DNA of 64,000 nt, taken from contig NZ_JACSNP010000006.1 of NCBI RefSeq assembly GCF_016900045.1, forward strand, positions 1 to 64,000, given 5' to 3'. Position 1 is the first letter of the stretch; each line of letters begins with the position of its first letter. This DNA is from Fusobacterium mortiferum. Its GTDB lineage: Bacteria > Fusobacteriota > Fusobacteriia > Fusobacteriales > Fusobacteriaceae. Shown here in pieces: positions 61,978 through 64,000 of the stretch. The notes under the pieces are model-generated. The model searched no databases, was not told the DNA's origin, and saw only the letters and a program-made list of their open reading frames with translations. A program made the translations under genes and the position numbers.

Positions 61978-62046
61978 ATACTATTATAATTTAATTACAA
62001 TAAATATTATATATTTTTTTATTTATTAAAAAATTATTTAAAAAGT

Positions 62047-62120
62047 AAAAGGATAGCAGATATTAAAAATTAAAGAGAGTATTTTAACTCAAATTAATTT
62101 TTAATAAAGCTATCCTTTTT
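62047..62120 (+). terminator. Expression-platform terminator of the lysine riboswitch
   Basis: AAAAGGATAGC (62047-62057) pairs with GCTATCCTTTT (62109-62119), with a second 13-bp inner stem (62061-62073 with 62094-62106), followed by T residues. GATAGC in its ascending arm can instead pair with GCTATC (61970-61975) of aptamer P1, forming the antiterminator. Confidence 0.88.
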
Positions 62121-62178
62121 AGTTTATAAAAATAGTTGGTTAGATAGAATCAAATACATAAAAAACTTGGAGGAAAAT

Positions 62179-63483
62179 ATGAGATTTTTTGGAACAATGA
62201 GAGATGAAAATGGAGTTTTATCAATAGGAGGAGTAAAAGTAACAGAGCTTGCACAAAGGTATGGAACTCCATTATATATAATGGATCAAGAATTGATTGA
62301 AGAGAATATGAGAAAATACAAAAAGAACTTTAGAAGTGAAAAATTCAAGACACAGATAGTTTATGCTTCAAAGGCTTTTTTAGCAAAGGCAATGTGTCAA
62401 TTAGTAGAAAAATATGATATGGATATAGATGCAGTATCAGGTGGAGAGCTATATACTATAAAGGCTAGTGGAATTGATATGCAAAGGGTACATATGCATG
62501 GAAATAATAAATCTATAGATGAGTTAGAGATGTGTGTCGAGTATGGAATTGGAAGTATAATAATAGATAATGAATTAGAGATAGATAATCTATCTGAAGT
62601 TTGTAAAAGAAAAGAAAAAAAGATAAAAGCTTTGTTGAGAATTAATATTGGGATAGATGCTCATACTCATGAGTATATAAAGACATCTAAACACTCATCA
62701 AAGTTTGGAGAATCAATTTTTGATGAAAAAATAGTAGATATTGTTGAAAAAATAGTTAAAGATAAAAATATAGAATTTTTAGGATTTCACTGCCATATAG
62801 GGTCACAAATATTTGATACAAAGGCTTTTTATGAAGGGATTGAAACAATGATATTAGAGACAAAGAGAATATCTAAGCTTTTAGGTGTGAAGATACCAGA
62901 GATAAATTTAGGAGGAGGATTTGGAGTTTATTATACAGAGAATGATGTAGAGGTAGATATTGAAAACTTTATGAGAAGTATGATAGAACATTTGGAGGCG
63001 AGTTTAGAAAAGTATAATCTGGACATAGAAAAAGTTTCAATAGAACCAGGAAGAAGTATAGTTGGAAATGCTGGAAGTACATTATATACTGTTGGAGGAG
63101 TAAAGCAGACATATGGTGGAATAAAGTATATGTTTATAGATGGTGGAATGACAGATAATATAAGACCAGCTCTATATCAAGCCGAATATGAAGCAACTAT
63201 TGCTAATAGACTAGATGGAGAGGAAAAAGAGGTAGTAACAGTTGCTGGAAAGTGTTGTGAATCAGGGGATCTGATTATAAAAGAGAAAGCTCTACCTAAG
63301 GCAGAGAGAGGGGATTTACTATTAGTATCAACAACTGGAGCTTATGGATATTCAATGTCAAGTAATTACAATAAGATAGTGAGACCAGCAGTGGTATTTG
63401 TAAAAAATGGTAAATGCTCTTTAGCAATTAGAAGAGAAAGTTTTGAAGATTTAGTAAAAAATGATTTAGCTATAGAGTTGTAA
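62179..63483 (+). CDS. lysA: Diaminopimelate decarboxylase
   Basis: PLP enzyme making lysine from meso-diaminopimelate. From ATG 62179 it has 434 residues. The PLP lysine is Lys65 in VYASKAFLAKA; further family blocks are GFHCHIGSQIFD, NLGGGFGVYYT, EPGRSIVGNAG and the catalytic cysteine segment GKCCESGD. GGAGGA lies 4-9 nt upstream; the TTG at 62167 overlaps it and is rejected. Controlled by the lysine riboswitch. Confidence 0.97.
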   Translation: MRFFGTMRDENGVLSIGGVKVTELAQRYGTPLYIMDQELIEENMRKYKKNFRSEKFKTQIVYASKAFLAKAMCQLVEKYDMDIDAVSGGELYTIKASGIDMQRVHMHGNNKSIDELEMCVEYGIGSIIIDNELEIDNLSEVCKRKEKKIKALLRINIGIDAHTHEYIKTSKHSSKFGESIFDEKIVDIVEKIVKDKNIEFLGFHCHIGSQIFDTKAFYEGIETMILETKRISKLLGVKIPEINLGGGFGVYYTENDVEVDIENFMRSMIEHLEASLEKYNLDIEKVSIEPGRSIVGNAGSTLYTVGGVKQTYGGIKYMFIDGGMTDNIRPALYQAEYEATIANRLDGEEKEVVTVAGKCCESGDLIIKEKALPKAERGDLLLVSTTGAYGYSMSSNYNKIVRPAVVFVKNGKCSLAIRRESFEDLVKNDLAIEL

Positions 63484-63591
63484 TTCTATAATTATGAATA
63501 TTAAATATAATAAAAATCCTTTATTTAATAAATTTAATTGTAAAAAATATGAATGAAAAAATAAAAAAATTGAATAATAGTAAAAAAAGAG

Positions 63592-63630
63592 AAACTCTAT
63601 TAAAATATTATAGTAAGATTAATAGAGTTT
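63592..63630. repeat. Inverted repeat between lysA and dapF
   Basis: Perfect 12-bp arms AAACTCTATTAA (63592-63603) and TTAATAGAGTTT (63619-63630) with a 15-nt loop. No U tract follows on the plus strand, so a terminator for lysA is doubtful; it may be an operator or mRNA stem. The rest of the 180-bp gap shows nothing else. Confidence 0.45.
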
Positions 63631-63663
63631 ATTAATTATGGAGAGAAGAGAGGGAAGGAAAAT

Positions 63664-64000
63664 ATGAGATTTTCAAAGTTACAAGCAGCAGGAAATGACT
63701 TCATTTTAATAAATGGTTTAGAGTATAGAGAGTTAGAGTTAAGTAGCACAGCTAAAAAAGTATGTGATAGACATTTTGGTATTGGTGCTGATGGAATGAT
63801 GACCTGTGAGGAAAGTAAGGTTGCAGATATAAAGATGAATTATTACAACTCTGACGGATCAAGAGGAGAGATGTGTGGAAATGGAATCAGATGTTTCTCA
63901 AAGTTTATCTATGATAATAGTATTGTAAAGAAAGAGCAATTCTCTGTTGAGACTGATGCTGGTATAAAGTATATAAATTTAACACTGGAAAATGGAAAGG
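63664..64000 (+). CDS. dapF: Diaminopimelate epimerase, 5' part (runs off the window)
   Basis: Interconverts LL- and meso-diaminopimelate. About 112 codons are present, starting at ATG 63664 with GGAAGGA upstream: FSKLQAAGNDFILING, then CDRHFGIGADGMM and NSDGSRGEMCGNGIRCF, which holds the first catalytic cysteine (Cys71). The remaining two thirds, including the second cysteine, lie beyond the window. Adjacent to lysA, consistent with a diaminopimelate/lysine pathway. Confidence 0.95.
   Translation, partial: MRFSKLQAAGNDFILINGLEYRELELSSTAKKVCDRHFGIGADGMMTCEESKVADIKMNYYNSDGSRGEMCGNGIRCFSKFIYDNSIVKKEQFSVETDAGIKYINLTLENGK

Noticed and set aside
63592-63630. Intrinsic terminator for lysA
   Set aside because: The hairpin is perfect but has no downstream U tract on the plus strand; recorded only as an inverted repeat.

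Overview
The window is a low-GC, very AT-rich bacterial chromosome segment with the gene content of a Fusobacterium. It carries the methylaspartate route of glutamate fermentation, a long 2-hydroxyacyl-CoA dehydratase activase, LPS heptose biosynthesis (gmhA), S-box and L-box riboswitches, and lysA/dapF. The combination of lysA and dapF (diaminopimelate chemistry) with galactose and PTS sugar genes fits the mortiferum/varium/ulcerans group better than F. nucleatum; this placement is inference.

Layout. 1-4.5 kb (minus): a lactose/cellobiose-family PTS operon (IIA, glycosylasparaginase, IIC, IIB) followed by an M20 dipeptidase, probably for glycosyl-asparagine or N-glycan fragments. 4.7-5.8 kb: a plasmid-type Rep_3 initiator gene with a promoter-proximal palindrome. 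6-7.5 kb: a MATE exporter behind a consensus promoter and a leader terminator, then a decayed fragment of D-serine ammonia-lyase (dsdA). 8-12 kb: a heterodimeric ABC exporter and an unknown gene. 12-17 kb: galKTE operon divergent from a ROK regulator. 17-22.6 kb: a 1411-residue dehydratase activase, a small secreted protein and a HAD phosphatase. 22.8-28.8 kb (plus): secreted nuclease, thiamine pyrophosphokinase, uracil/xanthine permease, membrane-anchored PepF and a two-part ThrE-type exporter.

28.9-31.6 kb (minus): asnA and metK. metK has a SAM-I riboswitch. asnA has a 24-codon leader peptide with six consecutive Asn codons, followed by nested, mutually exclusive hairpins ending in an intrinsic terminator. 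This reads as ribosome-mediated attenuation by asparagine supply and is the most interesting system in the window. 31.7-39.9 kb (minus): acetate transporter, three citrate-lyase-type subunits (probably citramalate lyase), methylaspartate ammonia-lyase and the cobalamin-dependent glutamate mutase genes (glmE, glmL, glmS). Together these take glutamate through methylaspartate, mesaconate and citramalate to acetate and pyruvate, but mesaconase is not present here.

40.1-55.5 kb (plus): a housekeeping run rimP-nusA-ylxR/L7Ae-infB-rbfA-recJ-tig, then clpP-clpX-lon-engB-valS. rimP is preceded by a leader hairpin. 55.6-58 kb: Cof-type phosphatase, LysR regulator, gmhA. 58.1-61.8 kb: CdaR-type regulator, GntP-family permease and glycerate kinase, a compact glycerate-use locus. 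61.8-64 kb: lysine riboswitch, lysA and the 5' part of dapF, which runs off the window. No tRNA, rRNA, CRISPR array, insertion sequence or prophage was recognised.
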